NCBI GenBank assembly: GCA_024697985.1
Contig: JAILRX010000269.1
Location: 1-18,484, forward strand
DNA: 18,484 nt
Direction: 5' to 3'
Origin: Treponemataceae bacterium
GTDB lineage: Bacteria; Spirochaetota; Spirochaetia; Treponematales; Treponemataceae
Numbering within the stretch: the first letter of the stretch is position 1; each line of letters begins with the position of its first letter. The position numbers and the translations under genes are program-made. Positions 8,501 to 16,112 of this stretch are shown one piece after another. The notes beneath the pieces are model-generated. The model did not search any database and was not told where the DNA came from. It saw only the letters and a list, made by a program, of their open reading frames with translations.

Positions 8501-10005
8501 TTAACCTTGCCGGTGAAATCAATAACGGCATAGTAGATTTAAACCTGAATAATTTTTATCTGGATTTTGCATATACCTCTCCCTTCTTTTATTTCCCTTA
8601 TTTCCATGGAAAAGGTGGAATCGGTAAAGGTGCCCTCAAAATCAGTGGAAAAACATCGGATTTGGACTTTTACGGAAGAATCGACGTCGATGATTTGATT
8701 TTTACAGTTCCGGACTATCTTTACGAAGACTTGTACGTAAAACGAACCGCAATAGAAGCTGATGACAACCTTTTTGCGATAAACAGGTTTGCGGCTAAAA
8801 CTCATTCTGACGGGTATATCGACGGAGACGTTTCTACAGAAATTGAAGGCGGCGGATTTGCAAACTGGAAGGTAAATCTTAAGACCCGTGGTGAAAGTAC
8901 TGCCAAGGCTAAGTTTGCCTACAGAAATATGGCATATCAAGGTGAGGTAAAAACGACTCTTGATATCGTTGCGATTATGAAAGACAGTGTTTCCGTAAAA
9001 GGAAATATTTACGGAACCAACCTTACGGCGACCTTCTCGCTGCCAAATTCGTCTGCGAACGAGACATCTTCAACTTCAGAAGAAGATGAAACGGTGCGTA
9101 AGTTCAAGCTTTCGTCTTTTGTCGATCTGGACATTGTAATCGGACCTCGCTGTTACGTGCAGTTCCCGAACCGCGACAATCCAATGCTACGAGCTTTGGT
9201 CAACCCGAACACGCCGGTAAAATTCCAGCTGGATTCCAATGCCGGCTACATGCTTTTAGATGCCGACCTTGTCTTGAGGGGCGGTTCGGTCGTCGCCTTG
9301 AGCCGAACCTTCTATCTGCGAGAAGGTCGCCTCGTCTTTGCAGGAAACCAGATAGACCCTGTCATTACTCTTCGTGGTGAAATGAGGGAAACGGATTCTG
9401 ACGGAAATGCGGTAAAAATCTATTTGAGTGCATTGAACCAAAAGTTGAGCAACTTTAATCCGCGCTTTACATCTTCACCTGCAAAATCGGAAACAGAAAT
9501 CATGGCGCTTTTGGGGCAGGTTATTCCGACGGACGACGACGATTCTTCATCATTTTCTGATGCAATGATTTATTTTGTTGCCGGCGGCATCAACTATTTG
9601 AGTCAGTCGTTGATTGTATCAAGAATAGAAAACTCATTGCGAGATTTCTTTAAATTTGATATATTTTCATTGCACCCTACGATTTTGCAGAATGCTGTAA
9701 TCGTAAATTCTGATTACTCAAAAGAACAAAATGTTGGTAACTATCTTGATGGTACATCTGTTTATATAGGTAAGTACATCGGAAAGAATATGTATTTGGA
9801 TGCTCTTTTAAATTTGGAGTATATGGAAGGTCTTGTAGATCCTAAGAGAAATCAATATGGATTGAGTATCGAACCGGAATTCGGCTTTGAAATAGAAAGT
9901 CCGTTTGCTCTGATACGCTGGAATGTGGCTCCAAACTTACAGTCGTTGACTGAATCCTGGGTACCAGGTACATCTTTAAGTCTTTCATGGAAGTTTAATT
10001 TCTAA
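5554..10005 (+). CDS. tamB: TamB family protein (translocation and assembly module / AsmA-like bridge)
   Basis: A 1483-residue envelope protein. One N-terminal membrane segment (about residues 12-30) anchors it in the inner membrane. The long body is almost entirely alternating beta-strand pattern, as expected for the hydrophobic-groove proteins that span the periplasm and are proposed to carry phospholipid or assist outer-membrane assembly. The C-terminal third carries the TamB (DUF490) signature: GGSVVALSRTFYLREGRLVF, then IDPVITLRGEMRETD, then SETEIMALLGQVIP. It ends in a strand closing with Phe (LSWKFNF), a typical C-terminus. A Ser/Glu-rich linker sits near residues 1168-1185. The stop is 14 bases before bamA, and no tamA is adjacent, so BamA is the likely outer-membrane partner. 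I chose the ATG at 5554; ATG 5569 is an alternative, and neither has a strong ribosome site. Confidence 0.92.
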   Translation: MSVFKMANWKKILVVASMIIVVASISIPVYFKISHDVKNFVERNVSEFQEELQIGFSYKGISPAVFRSVRIKGIEFYDLNSHDSILTIKSIRLNYSFGKLISGKVDQAFDEVVVSGTTVEFENIQKYQIIDKIRSVIALSNEQKNPDRKKVKKVFQIPFGFRLVNTKISFENNSAKALAELKTFRLKSGDENQFFVADMRGKFTALLKQNVLANLGTITGNFSLLGSITSNLDEFETQLRLSSVNAKQVRFKPLQLVCSYKDSVLSFMSSLNNANAKILCEYDLAQKNFSLESQAYGLSSKALVSFAQKTELNQLIEGITYNGNFDFHYFGKDKTFDYSFAGTTLVDDSPEYGSVQAIAEFSGTDKVFDLPTFKIDSKKLSAEMNLKANLKTYQSSGTFFLNHYFLKNGNMLSFEMYIDELAKGFMCFIPQLSFGEQFFTALQLDIIPEEKSVDYQFSVYDYMHQNNGSLGKITSDGSVLLEGKPYLQSSFSFDNLYLDAILNSATFFLDEKQKSALASAKGFVSSLIMSSEIYVSSDFKGLAYNIPFIVVANTKKDNSMMFASLAGNEQNTQVSRFDLLFAGQELSLNLFADYSEGLKNMFFNTNFAFNSIPYSLSGSVADSKQLILSGDYGFYLDATFAKAVKFALSLDTLPVKISENLISLSLNTNGVFNSKSDWNVDFKRLEVITSSKNADELSPHFSISGSADPYGAMFKNIQFVDSASVLSGLGSVVWNLGPDYLDSINLSFNLGNDTTSEKLALEGVFSNPSHKAFGEMNFKNDLFSSLMLSVNRCPSSRFLANQKSGTYINTELTVLGPLGNPGIMLKVYDTYIVASGTNVKLNVNANYEDGILSVIDSDVTYGKHNLSNLGGEFDLNTFAGNFKSDFATKFIAHNFTSPIELSVSSSKTQGEKLLSVPEKLDLKLLVNSLKCETFAVDQVLEVDISTSKGRVEFSSGDNGIVQGAFFDKKYLVVDVAENKRCSFNLAGEINNGIVDLNLNNFYLDFAYTSPFFYFPYFHGKGGIGKGALKISGKTSDLDFYGRIDVDDLIFTVPDYLYEDLYVKRTAIEADDNLFAINRFAAKTHSDGYIDGDVSTEIEGGGFANWKVNLKTRGESTAKAKFAYRNMAYQGEVKTTLDIVAIMKDSVSVKGNIYGTNLTATFSLPNSSANETSSTSEEDETVRKFKLSSFVDLDIVIGPRCYVQFPNRDNPMLRALVNPNTPVKFQLDSNAGYMLLDADLVLRGGSVVALSRTFYLREGRLVFAGNQIDPVITLRGEMRETDSDGNAVKIYLSALNQKLSNFNPRFTSSPAKSETEIMALLGQVIPTDDDDSSSFSDAMIYFVAGGINYLSQSLIVSRIENSLRDFFKFDIFSLHPTILQNAVIVNSDYSKEQNVGNYLDGTSVYIGKYIGKNMYLDALLNLEYMEGLVDPKRNQYGLSIEPEFGFEIESPFALIRWNVAPNLQSLTESWVPGTSLSLSWKFNF

Positions 10006-10010
10006 AATTT

Positions 10011-10014
10011 GGAG
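10011..10014 (+). promoter_or_regulatory. ribosome binding site of bamA
   Basis: GGAG five bases before the ATG at 10020, in the 14-base gap after the tamB stop. It fixes the bamA start. Confidence 0.7.
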
Positions 10015-10019
10015 AAAAT

Positions 10020-12434
10020 ATGCGAAAGTTTCGTATCGTTTTAGTCTTGATGTTGATTTTTTCTGTAATGGGTCTTGCCGCTCAGTCAGAAGCTAACTAC
10101 TATAATAAACCGATTTCAAATATTGTATTTGACGGTCTTAACCTTGTTAAAAAAGATGATATTTATGCAATCATCAATCAGTTCAAGGGCAAACGATATT
10201 CAGATGAACTTTACAATGAGCTTGTAACAAAGATTTATGCACTTGACGCTTTTGATCCGAACTTTACGGCAGAAGCTCTTCCAGGTGATGAAAATTACAA
10301 TACGGTCATCCTTAAGTTTACAGTAAAAGAACTTCCTGTCATCACGCACATCCGTTATAAAGGAAACAAACAGATAAAACTTGCCGACATCAAGGACGTC
10401 GTAAAGGTCAAGGAACTTGATATTTTAAATGAAAAACGAATTCCTTCTGATGAAAGGGCAATTCGAAACCTCTATCTCGACAAGGGATTTACGAACGTAA
10501 AGGTTTCTTCTGATATTGAAATCAAACCGAATGGCGAAGTAAATCTTACTTTCTTGATTACAGAAGGTATGGCAACAATCGTAACGGACATCAAGTTTGA
10601 AGGTGTTCACGTTATCGATCCGAAAACCCTCAAGAGCAAATTCAGTCAAAAAGAAAAATCAATTTTCAATAAAGGATATTTTCAGGAATCAAGCATCGAG
10701 CAGGACAGACAGGTCATTCTTGCCTTCTATCATTCAAGAGGATACATCGATGCTGTCGTAAGCGAAACCGTCAGCAGGGATGTAACTTTTAATGAAGAAG
10801 AGGGACGTGAAGAAATCGTCCTGACTTATTTTGTAACCGAAGGTGAAAGCTATACTTACGGTGGAATTCAGATCAGCGGAAACTCAATCTTTACGACAAA
10901 AGAACTCAGCGACTGCATCAAGATGAATGTGGGTGATGTTTTCAATGAGCTCAAATTCCAGGAAGGCTTAGGCGCGCTTTTGGATCTTTATTACGAAAAC
11001 GGTTATACCTTCAATACCTTTGTTCCAAAAATGAATGCCGACCCGGTCAAAAAAGAGGTCAGTTACACACTTCAGATTGTTGAAAAAGAAAGATCTCACA
11101 TCGAAAACATCATCGTAAAGGGAAATGAAAAGACCAAGGATTATGTAATCATTCGAGAAATTCCACTCGAAAGTGGTGATATTTTTTCAAAGAGCAAGCT
11201 TACATCAGGTCTTAGAAACCTCAACAACCTTCAGTATTTCTCATCTGTTTATCCTCAGATCGTACCTGGTTCAGAAGAAAACCTTGTTGATTTGATTCTT
11301 ACGGTTGAGGAACAGTCGACGACTTCTCTTGAATTCGGTTTGACTTTCTCTGGTGTCACAGAAACTTCTGATATCCCGATTTCGCTTTTTGCTAAATGGC
11401 AGGATTCGAACCTCGGCGGTACCGGTTTGACGCTTAGTTCTCAGCTGACGATTTCAAACACTGAACAGTCAATCGCATTGAGCTATACAGATCCATGGTT
11501 CCTTGATAAGCCGATTACGCTTTCTCTTTCCGCAGCCTTCTATCACCGAATGCTGACGACTCTGCAATATATGTATTTCCCGACAGGCGTGGATGAGACT
11601 CATTATTATATGGATTATACAAACTGGACGACAAGTTTTGCAGCTTCTTTGGGCCGACGTTGGACCTACGATTTTGCCATCCTTACGACATCCGGCGGTA
11701 TTTCCTTCAACTTGCTTAACAACGTCTACGACTCTTTGTCTTATACTCCGGTTGATACAACCATCAGCGATACGAACAATGACTGGGGTTGGACAAACAC
11801 AATCTGGGGTGCAGTTTCTCTTGATGGACGAAACGTCAATTACGATGCGAGCAAGGGTTGGTTTGTCAGCCAGAGGTTGAGCTGGACAGGTATCATTCCG
11901 CTTATTGAAGACCAGTTCTTCCTGCGATCTGATACAAAACTTGAACTTTATGCACCGCTTGCAGATGTTCCAGTCGGTGAAAAGTGGGCCTTCAAGCTTA
12001 CTCTCATGGGATATTCTGGATTCTCATTCCAGGTTCCTGTAACAGGTTACGAAATCGGTTCTTCGAACAAGCTTTATATCGACGGTATGTTTAACGGACG
12101 AGGCTGGAGTTCAGATTCTTCTACGAAAGGACTCATGATGTGGTCAAATATCGTAGAATTGCGATGGCCGTTCCTTCCTGGAATTGCAGCCCTCGATTTC
12201 TTCTTTGATGCAATCGTTTTGGGCGATTCAGATACGCCATTTGTCATGGATGCAAATCTTCCGAACTGGAAGTTCAGTTTTGGTCTGGGACCTCGAATCT
12301 GTATGCCTCAGTTCCCGCTCCGATTCCTGTTTACGTTCCCATTCTACTTTGATGACACAGGAGCCTTTAACTGGCGAACCGAAGATAATGCCGGATTTAC
12401 TTTCGTGCTTTCATTTAATATTGTAAATAAATAA
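10020..12434 (+). CDS. bamA: outer-membrane protein assembly factor BamA
   Basis: The essential Omp85 insertase that folds beta-barrel proteins into the outer membrane. At 804 residues it has the E. coli length. The Sec signal peptide covers residues 1-21 (cleavage near GLAA-QS). Five POTRA repeats follow, at roughly 33-106, 107-182, 184-275, 276-357 and 358-434, each with the beta-alpha-alpha-beta-beta pattern and a G-N or G-V turn (for example YKGNKQI, ISGNSIF, VKGNEKT). The barrel occupies 435-804. The loop-6 motif equivalent to VRGF is GRGW, with the conserved Arg at 694. The C-terminus is SFNIVNK, ending in Lys instead of the usual aromatic residue. The position after tamB and before ompH matches TP0326 of the syphilis treponeme as I recall it. 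Confidence 0.96.
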   Translation: MRKFRIVLVLMLIFSVMGLAAQSEANYYNKPISNIVFDGLNLVKKDDIYAIINQFKGKRYSDELYNELVTKIYALDAFDPNFTAEALPGDENYNTVILKFTVKELPVITHIRYKGNKQIKLADIKDVVKVKELDILNEKRIPSDERAIRNLYLDKGFTNVKVSSDIEIKPNGEVNLTFLITEGMATIVTDIKFEGVHVIDPKTLKSKFSQKEKSIFNKGYFQESSIEQDRQVILAFYHSRGYIDAVVSETVSRDVTFNEEEGREEIVLTYFVTEGESYTYGGIQISGNSIFTTKELSDCIKMNVGDVFNELKFQEGLGALLDLYYENGYTFNTFVPKMNADPVKKEVSYTLQIVEKERSHIENIIVKGNEKTKDYVIIREIPLESGDIFSKSKLTSGLRNLNNLQYFSSVYPQIVPGSEENLVDLILTVEEQSTTSLEFGLTFSGVTETSDIPISLFAKWQDSNLGGTGLTLSSQLTISNTEQSIALSYTDPWFLDKPITLSLSAAFYHRMLTTLQYMYFPTGVDETHYYMDYTNWTTSFAASLGRRWTYDFAILTTSGGISFNLLNNVYDSLSYTPVDTTISDTNNDWGWTNTIWGAVSLDGRNVNYDASKGWFVSQRLSWTGIIPLIEDQFFLRSDTKLELYAPLADVPVGEKWAFKLTLMGYSGFSFQVPVTGYEIGSSNKLYIDGMFNGRGWSSDSSTKGLMMWSNIVELRWPFLPGIAALDFFFDAIVLGDSDTPFVMDANLPNWKFSFGLGPRICMPQFPLRFLFTFPFYFDDTGAFNWRTEDNAGFTFVLSFNIVNK

Positions 12435-12441
12435 TTGATAA

Positions 12442-12446
12442 AGAGG
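12442..12446 (+). promoter_or_regulatory. ribosome binding site of ompH/skp
   Basis: AGAGG five bases before the ATG at 12452, just after the bamA stop. It supports the chosen ompH start. Confidence 0.6.
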
Positions 12447-12451
12447 TTTTT

Positions 12452-12979
12452 ATGAACTTTAATAAAAAATTTGCTTTAGTTTTGATCTGTGCGCTTTTGC
12501 CACTTTGTTCAGTTTTTTCTCAGACAATTACAAAATTTGCCGTAGTTGATACTTCACGTGTTTTTTCAACATATTATCGTGATTCAAGCGCAGTGAGAAA
12601 CTACGAATCAAAAAAGGCTGAATTTCAGAAAATCGTAACTGCAAAAACAGAAGAACTTCAGGCCTTGAATCAGAAAATGATTGATGCCAAGGAAGCCGGC
12701 GACAACATCAACGCTGCAAAATTCGAAGCTGAAATCATCAAGAAGGCTGATTATCTTACAGAATATACAAATACAAAAAACATCGAACTTGATTCAATCA
12801 AGAAAAAACTTGAAAAATCAGACGGTTTTTACGCAAAACTTTACGATGTACTTGGACAGATTGCAGAATCAGACGGTTACAGCATGATTTTGAGCCTTCA
12901 GCAGGCTAATACAATCCTTTGGTACAGTCCGTCAGTAGATATTACAGATAAGGTCATTAAACGAATCGCCTCATATTGA
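12452..12979 (+). CDS. skp: OmpH/Skp family periplasmic chaperone
   Basis: A periplasmic chaperone that holds unfolded outer-membrane proteins on the way to BamA. The 175 residues begin with a Sec signal peptide of about 23 residues (cleavage near SVFS-QT). Then comes the family's N-terminal strand FAVVDTSRVFSTYY (compare 'IAVVDVQKVF' types). Next is a long charged coiled coil of about 80 residues, from YESKKAEFQ to IKKKLEKSD, the tentacle helices. A C-terminal globular return follows, AIAES-like at QIAESDGYSMILSLQ and ending in VDITDKVIKRIAS. The length is normal for Skp. It sits 17 bases after bamA with its own AGAGG site and 21 bases before mutS. The Cys at 19 is unlikely to be a lipoprotein cysteine, because Leu precedes it. 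Confidence 0.92.
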   Translation: MNFNKKFALVLICALLPLCSVFSQTITKFAVVDTSRVFSTYYRDSSAVRNYESKKAEFQKIVTAKTEELQALNQKMIDAKEAGDNINAAKFEAEIIKKADYLTEYTNTKNIELDSIKKKLEKSDGFYAKLYDVLGQIAESDGYSMILSLQQANTILWYSPSVDITDKVIKRIASY

Positions 12980-13000
12980 GCTTGATATTCACTGATTTTT

Positions 13001-15580
13001 ATGGCTGAACTAACTCCTGTAATGGCTCAGTATGTGAGCATAAAAAAAGAGCATCCTAACGAGATTTTATTTTTCAGACTCGGCGACTTTTATGAAATGT
13101 TTTATGAAGAAGCCCAGGAAGTATCTCGTCTTTTAAACCTGACTTTGACGCACCGAAGTGATGCTCCTATGTGTGGAATCCCTTATCACGCAAGCAAAAT
13201 TTATATAGCGCGACTTTTGCGTCTTGGTAAAAAAATTGCGATTTGCGAGCAGGTAGGAGATCCAAAGGCAAAGGGCCTTACGGAGCGTAAAGTCGTTGAA
13301 ATCATAACTCCAGGAAGCGTTACAGAAGAAGAATATCTTGAAAACGGTGTAAGCAATTTTCTTTCTTCAATCTGTTTTGTCGGCGACAAAAAGGAAAGGG
13401 TGGTTTCCTATTCTTACATCGATATTTCAACCGGTGATTTTTATGCTACTCACTGGCCGCTTTCATCCTTCAAGGAAAGCCTTCTTTCAGAAATTGCACG
13501 CTCAAATCCTCGCGAAATTGTTGCATCCCAAAGCGTTTCAGAGCATCCTGAATTTGCACAGATTATCGGCTTGAATTCAAATCTTTCACTTTCAGTTTAT
13601 CCTGACTGGCATTTTTCCATGGAGCTCAGCGCCAAGAATATCCTGAATCAGTTTGGAACCGTAACCTTGCGTTCCTTTTCGATTACTGAAAATTCACCGG
13701 AAATTGCTTCGAGCGGCTTTCTTTTGGAATATATTTCAAAAAATGCAGGAATCAAGGATGCGCGCGTAATACAGCACATTACGAACCTTCACGTTTATTC
13801 TGACAGTCAGTTTTTGAGCATCGATGATTCTTCAAGACGAAATCTTGAAATTACCTCGAACTTGCATGACGGTTCTACCAATTTTACGCTCTTTGAAACT
13901 GTTGCCTACACCTGTACTCCGATGGGACGAAGACTTTTGGCTAACTATTTCATGTATCCGCTTACCGACATCGATCAGATTAAAAAGCGCCAGTCAGATG
14001 TAAGCTTTTTTGCAAAAAATTCGTTGGGACTTCAAAAAATCAGGGAAATACTTTCGAAAATCTATGATATAGAACGTCTTTCTGGACGTGTTTCTCTTGG
14101 TAAAGCACATCCTAAGGACCTTCAGACCTTAAAATTCAGCCTTCAGAATTCTCTTGAAATTCATAAATTGCTTTCTGACTTTGAGCTTGCATCAGTTGCA
14201 ACAGAAACTGCAGTCAAATTGATTGAATTGATAGACAGTGCTCTTGTCGAAAATCCATCCGTTATGTTAAGTGACGGCGGAATAATCAAAGCCGGTTATT
14301 CAGAGCAGCTGGATTACTGGCGTAACGTACACGACAACTTCAGCACGATACTTGATAAGTATCTGGAAGAGGAAAAGGCAAATACCGGTATTCCAAACCT
14401 TAAAATCCGCTACAACAATATCCTTGGCTATTTTATAGAAGTCACAAAGGGAAAACTTTCTGAAGTTCCGTCTCATTTTATTTTGCGCCGCGCTCTTGTT
14501 AACGGCGACCGATACACGACGCCTAAACTTCAGGAACTCGAAAGTGAATTGATGAAGGCTTCCGAGCAGATTCTCGAACTTGAAAAAAATCTTTTCATCG
14601 ACCTTCGAAATAAAATTGCACTTGAACTCAACTATCTTTTGAATTTATCCAATTTCATCTCATACATTGATGTTTGTGCTTCTTTTGCCTATGCCGCACA
14701 AATCAACAATTGGGTTTGTCCTGAAATTACAAAGGACAATACTTTCTTTATTGAAAACGGCCGTCATCCGGTTGTCGAAATGCACATTGCCCGATCTTCT
14801 TTCATACCGAACGGCCTGGACTTGAATACCAAAAAGTTTGCCCTGATTACAGGTCCAAATATGGCCGGTAAAAGTACTTTTTTGAGGCAGAATGCGCTGA
14901 TTGCCTTCCTTGCACAGATCGGGTCCTTTGTTCCTGCTACAAAAGCTGTAATCGGCATTTCGGATAAGATTTTCTGTCGTGTCGGTGCTTCTGATAATCT
15001 TGCACGTGGTGAATCAACCTTCCTTGTTGAAATGAGTGAAACAGCCTTGATCCTGCGTTCAGCAACGGAAAAAAGCCTTGTAATTATGGATGAGGTAGGG
15101 CGAGGAACTTCAACCGAGGACGGACTTTCACTTGCCTGGGCAATTTCAGAATATCTTTTGAATAAGATTGCGTGCAAGACGCTTTTTGCTACACATTATT
15201 ATCAGCTTACGAATCTGGAACACGAAAACCTTCAGATGCTTTGCATGGACGTGCTTGAGCAGGATGGGAAAATCGTTTTCCTGAGGAAGGTAAAAAACGG
15301 TTCTGCACAGAATTCGTACGGTCTTCACGTAGCACGTCTTGCAGGTGTTCCGGCAATCGTTGTAGACAGGGCCCAGCAGATTCTAGACAAGACTGTCAAA
15401 AATATGGTTGCTTCCCCTTCAGATGCAATAAAGCCTGAAATTCTAGCCTACAACGCACCTTCTTTGTTCTCCGATGAAGAAATGGTCCTAGATTCCATCC
15501 TTTCAACTGATGTAAATTCGATAACGCCTCTTGAAGCTCTTTCTTTGATTTCTGACTGGAAAAAACATCTTACAACCTGA
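13001..15580 (+). CDS. mutS: DNA mismatch repair ATPase MutS
   Basis: Recognises mismatches and small loops and starts mismatch repair. At 859 residues it has the full MutS1 length. Domain I begins with TPVMAQYVSIK and has the mismatch-wedge FxE motif in GDFYEMF (F30, E32). The core and clamp regions run to about residue 560. The ATPase has Walker A TGPNMAGKST (about 617-626), the signature ARGESTFLVEMSE, Walker B LVIMDEVGRGTSTEDG (about 692-707) and the switch TLFATHYYQLT. The C-terminal tail holds APSLF, a weak form of a beta-clamp binding peptide, then the helical end seen in other MutS proteins (ITPLEALSLISDWKK). The FxE motif separates it from MutS2. It follows ompH by 21 bases with no clear ribosome site, so it is probably translated from the operon mRNA at modest level. 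Confidence 0.97.
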   Translation: MAELTPVMAQYVSIKKEHPNEILFFRLGDFYEMFYEEAQEVSRLLNLTLTHRSDAPMCGIPYHASKIYIARLLRLGKKIAICEQVGDPKAKGLTERKVVEIITPGSVTEEEYLENGVSNFLSSICFVGDKKERVVSYSYIDISTGDFYATHWPLSSFKESLLSEIARSNPREIVASQSVSEHPEFAQIIGLNSNLSLSVYPDWHFSMELSAKNILNQFGTVTLRSFSITENSPEIASSGFLLEYISKNAGIKDARVIQHITNLHVYSDSQFLSIDDSSRRNLEITSNLHDGSTNFTLFETVAYTCTPMGRRLLANYFMYPLTDIDQIKKRQSDVSFFAKNSLGLQKIREILSKIYDIERLSGRVSLGKAHPKDLQTLKFSLQNSLEIHKLLSDFELASVATETAVKLIELIDSALVENPSVMLSDGGIIKAGYSEQLDYWRNVHDNFSTILDKYLEEEKANTGIPNLKIRYNNILGYFIEVTKGKLSEVPSHFILRRALVNGDRYTTPKLQELESELMKASEQILELEKNLFIDLRNKIALELNYLLNLSNFISYIDVCASFAYAAQINNWVCPEITKDNTFFIENGRHPVVEMHIARSSFIPNGLDLNTKKFALITGPNMAGKSTFLRQNALIAFLAQIGSFVPATKAVIGISDKIFCRVGASDNLARGESTFLVEMSETALILRSATEKSLVIMDEVGRGTSTEDGLSLAWAISEYLLNKIACKTLFATHYYQLTNLEHENLQMLCMDVLEQDGKIVFLRKVKNGSAQNSYGLHVARLAGVPAIVVDRAQQILDKTVKNMVASPSDAIKPEILAYNAPSLFSDEEMVLDSILSTDVNSITPLEALSLISDWKKHLTT

Positions 15581-15602
15581 TTTTTCTGCCGATAAATAAA
15601 TT

Positions 15603-15965
15603 ATGAGCACTCATGCTAAATTTGTTTGTGAAAATTGTCAGACCGTCGTTGACGCTAACGCAAAATTTTGTCCGACCTGCGGAAAGTTTTTTGCAGCTGT
15701 AAAATGTCCTAAATGCGGCAAAGTAGGGACGACCTATCAGTTTAAAGACGGCTGTCCTCAGTGCGGTTATTCAGAACCAAAAACTACAGATTCCTCAGAA
15801 AAAAAAGATGAATTAAACGGCGATATTAAAAAAATAGACAGAATTTTTAAAAAGCAGCGTAAAATAAAACGCAGAATGAGTGACGATTCCCTTCCGCTTT
15901 GGATTTACATCGTTTCATTCTGCACCTTGCCGATTCTAATCGTGCTTTTTGTATTATTGTTTTAG
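15603..15965 (+). CDS. small tail-anchored double zinc-ribbon protein (120 aa)
   Basis: I do not recognise a named family beyond zinc ribbon. There are four CxxC knuckles: C9/C12, C23/C26, C35/C38 and C51/C54. They form two treble-clef-like zinc ribbons, consistent with two Zn ions. A strongly basic linker follows (about 58-95, with KKIDRIFKKQRKIKRRM). One hydrophobic segment closes the protein (about 98-119, LPLWIYIVSF onward). With no signal peptide and a C-terminal membrane helix, it should be tail-anchored with the zinc domain in the cytoplasm. It lies 22 bases after mutS on the same strand and ends 3 bases before the 3' end of a convergent tRNA gene. The ribosome site is weak. The ribbon could bind nucleic acid or protein; nothing in the sequence decides. 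Confidence 0.8.
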   Translation: MSTHAKFVCENCQTVVDANAKFCPTCGKFFAAVKCPKCGKVGTTYQFKDGCPQCGYSEPKTTDSSEKKDELNGDIKKIDRIFKKQRKIKRRMSDDSLPLWIYIVSFCTLPILIVLFVLLF

Positions 15966-15968
15966 TTT

Positions 15969-16052
15969 TGCCCGATACGAGACTTGAACTCGTACATCCG
16001 TAAGGACTCTAGTACCTGAAACTAGCGTGTCTACCAATTCCACCAACCGGGC
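15969..16052 (-). tRNA. tRNA-Leu(CAG)
   Basis: On the - strand an 84-nt class II tRNA. It has acceptor stem GCCCGGT with ATCGGGC (one G-U pair), a D arm with GGTAGACAC, and anticodon stem CTAGT/ACTAG with loop TTCAGGT (anticodon CAG). A long variable arm and a T arm with GTTCAAGTC follow, then discriminator A; CCA is not encoded. It decodes CUG. The 24 bases at 16022-16045 are identical to 3035-3058 in tRNA-Leu(GAG), spanning the D arm and part of the anticodon stem. The 3' end lies 3 bases from the convergent zinc-ribbon gene, with no obvious intrinsic terminator. Confidence 0.95.
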
Positions 16053-16063
16053 GACTTTTAGAC

Positions 16064-16092
16064 ATTTTATACATTTTTATTTTGAAGGTCAA
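16064..16092 (-). promoter_or_regulatory. sigma-70-type promoter of tRNA-Leu(CAG)
   Basis: On the - strand, TTGACC (16092-16087; 5/6), a 17-base spacer, then TAAAAT (16069-16064; 5/6). The predicted start near 16057 gives a leader of about 5 bases. The geometry matches the promoter of the other tRNA-Leu gene. It lies in the gap after the 16113-16787 gene. Confidence 0.75.
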
Positions 16093-16112
16093 CTGCCTGA
16101 AAAGCACATCTT

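Noticed and set aside
8539..8940. 133-residue open frame on the - strand inside tamB, and similar antisense frames inside mutS, bamA and the chemoreceptors
   Set aside because: No ribosome site, no recognisable domain, and they mirror strongly coding + strand sequence; they are shadow frames.
9945..9980. TTGACT with TACATC as an internal promoter for bamA
   Set aside because: The -10 match is poor and the codons are under protein constraint; operon readthrough is enough.
12452..12520. Cys19 of the OmpH signal peptide as a lipoprotein cysteine
   Set aside because: The preceding residues are L-P-L, a poor lipobox even by relaxed spirochete rules; a normal cleavage site follows at residue 23.
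15928..15955. Hairpin CGAT-TCTA-ATCG followed by T-rich sequence at the end of the zinc-ribbon gene
   Set aside because: Only a 4-bp stem and inside coding sequence; too weak to call a terminator.
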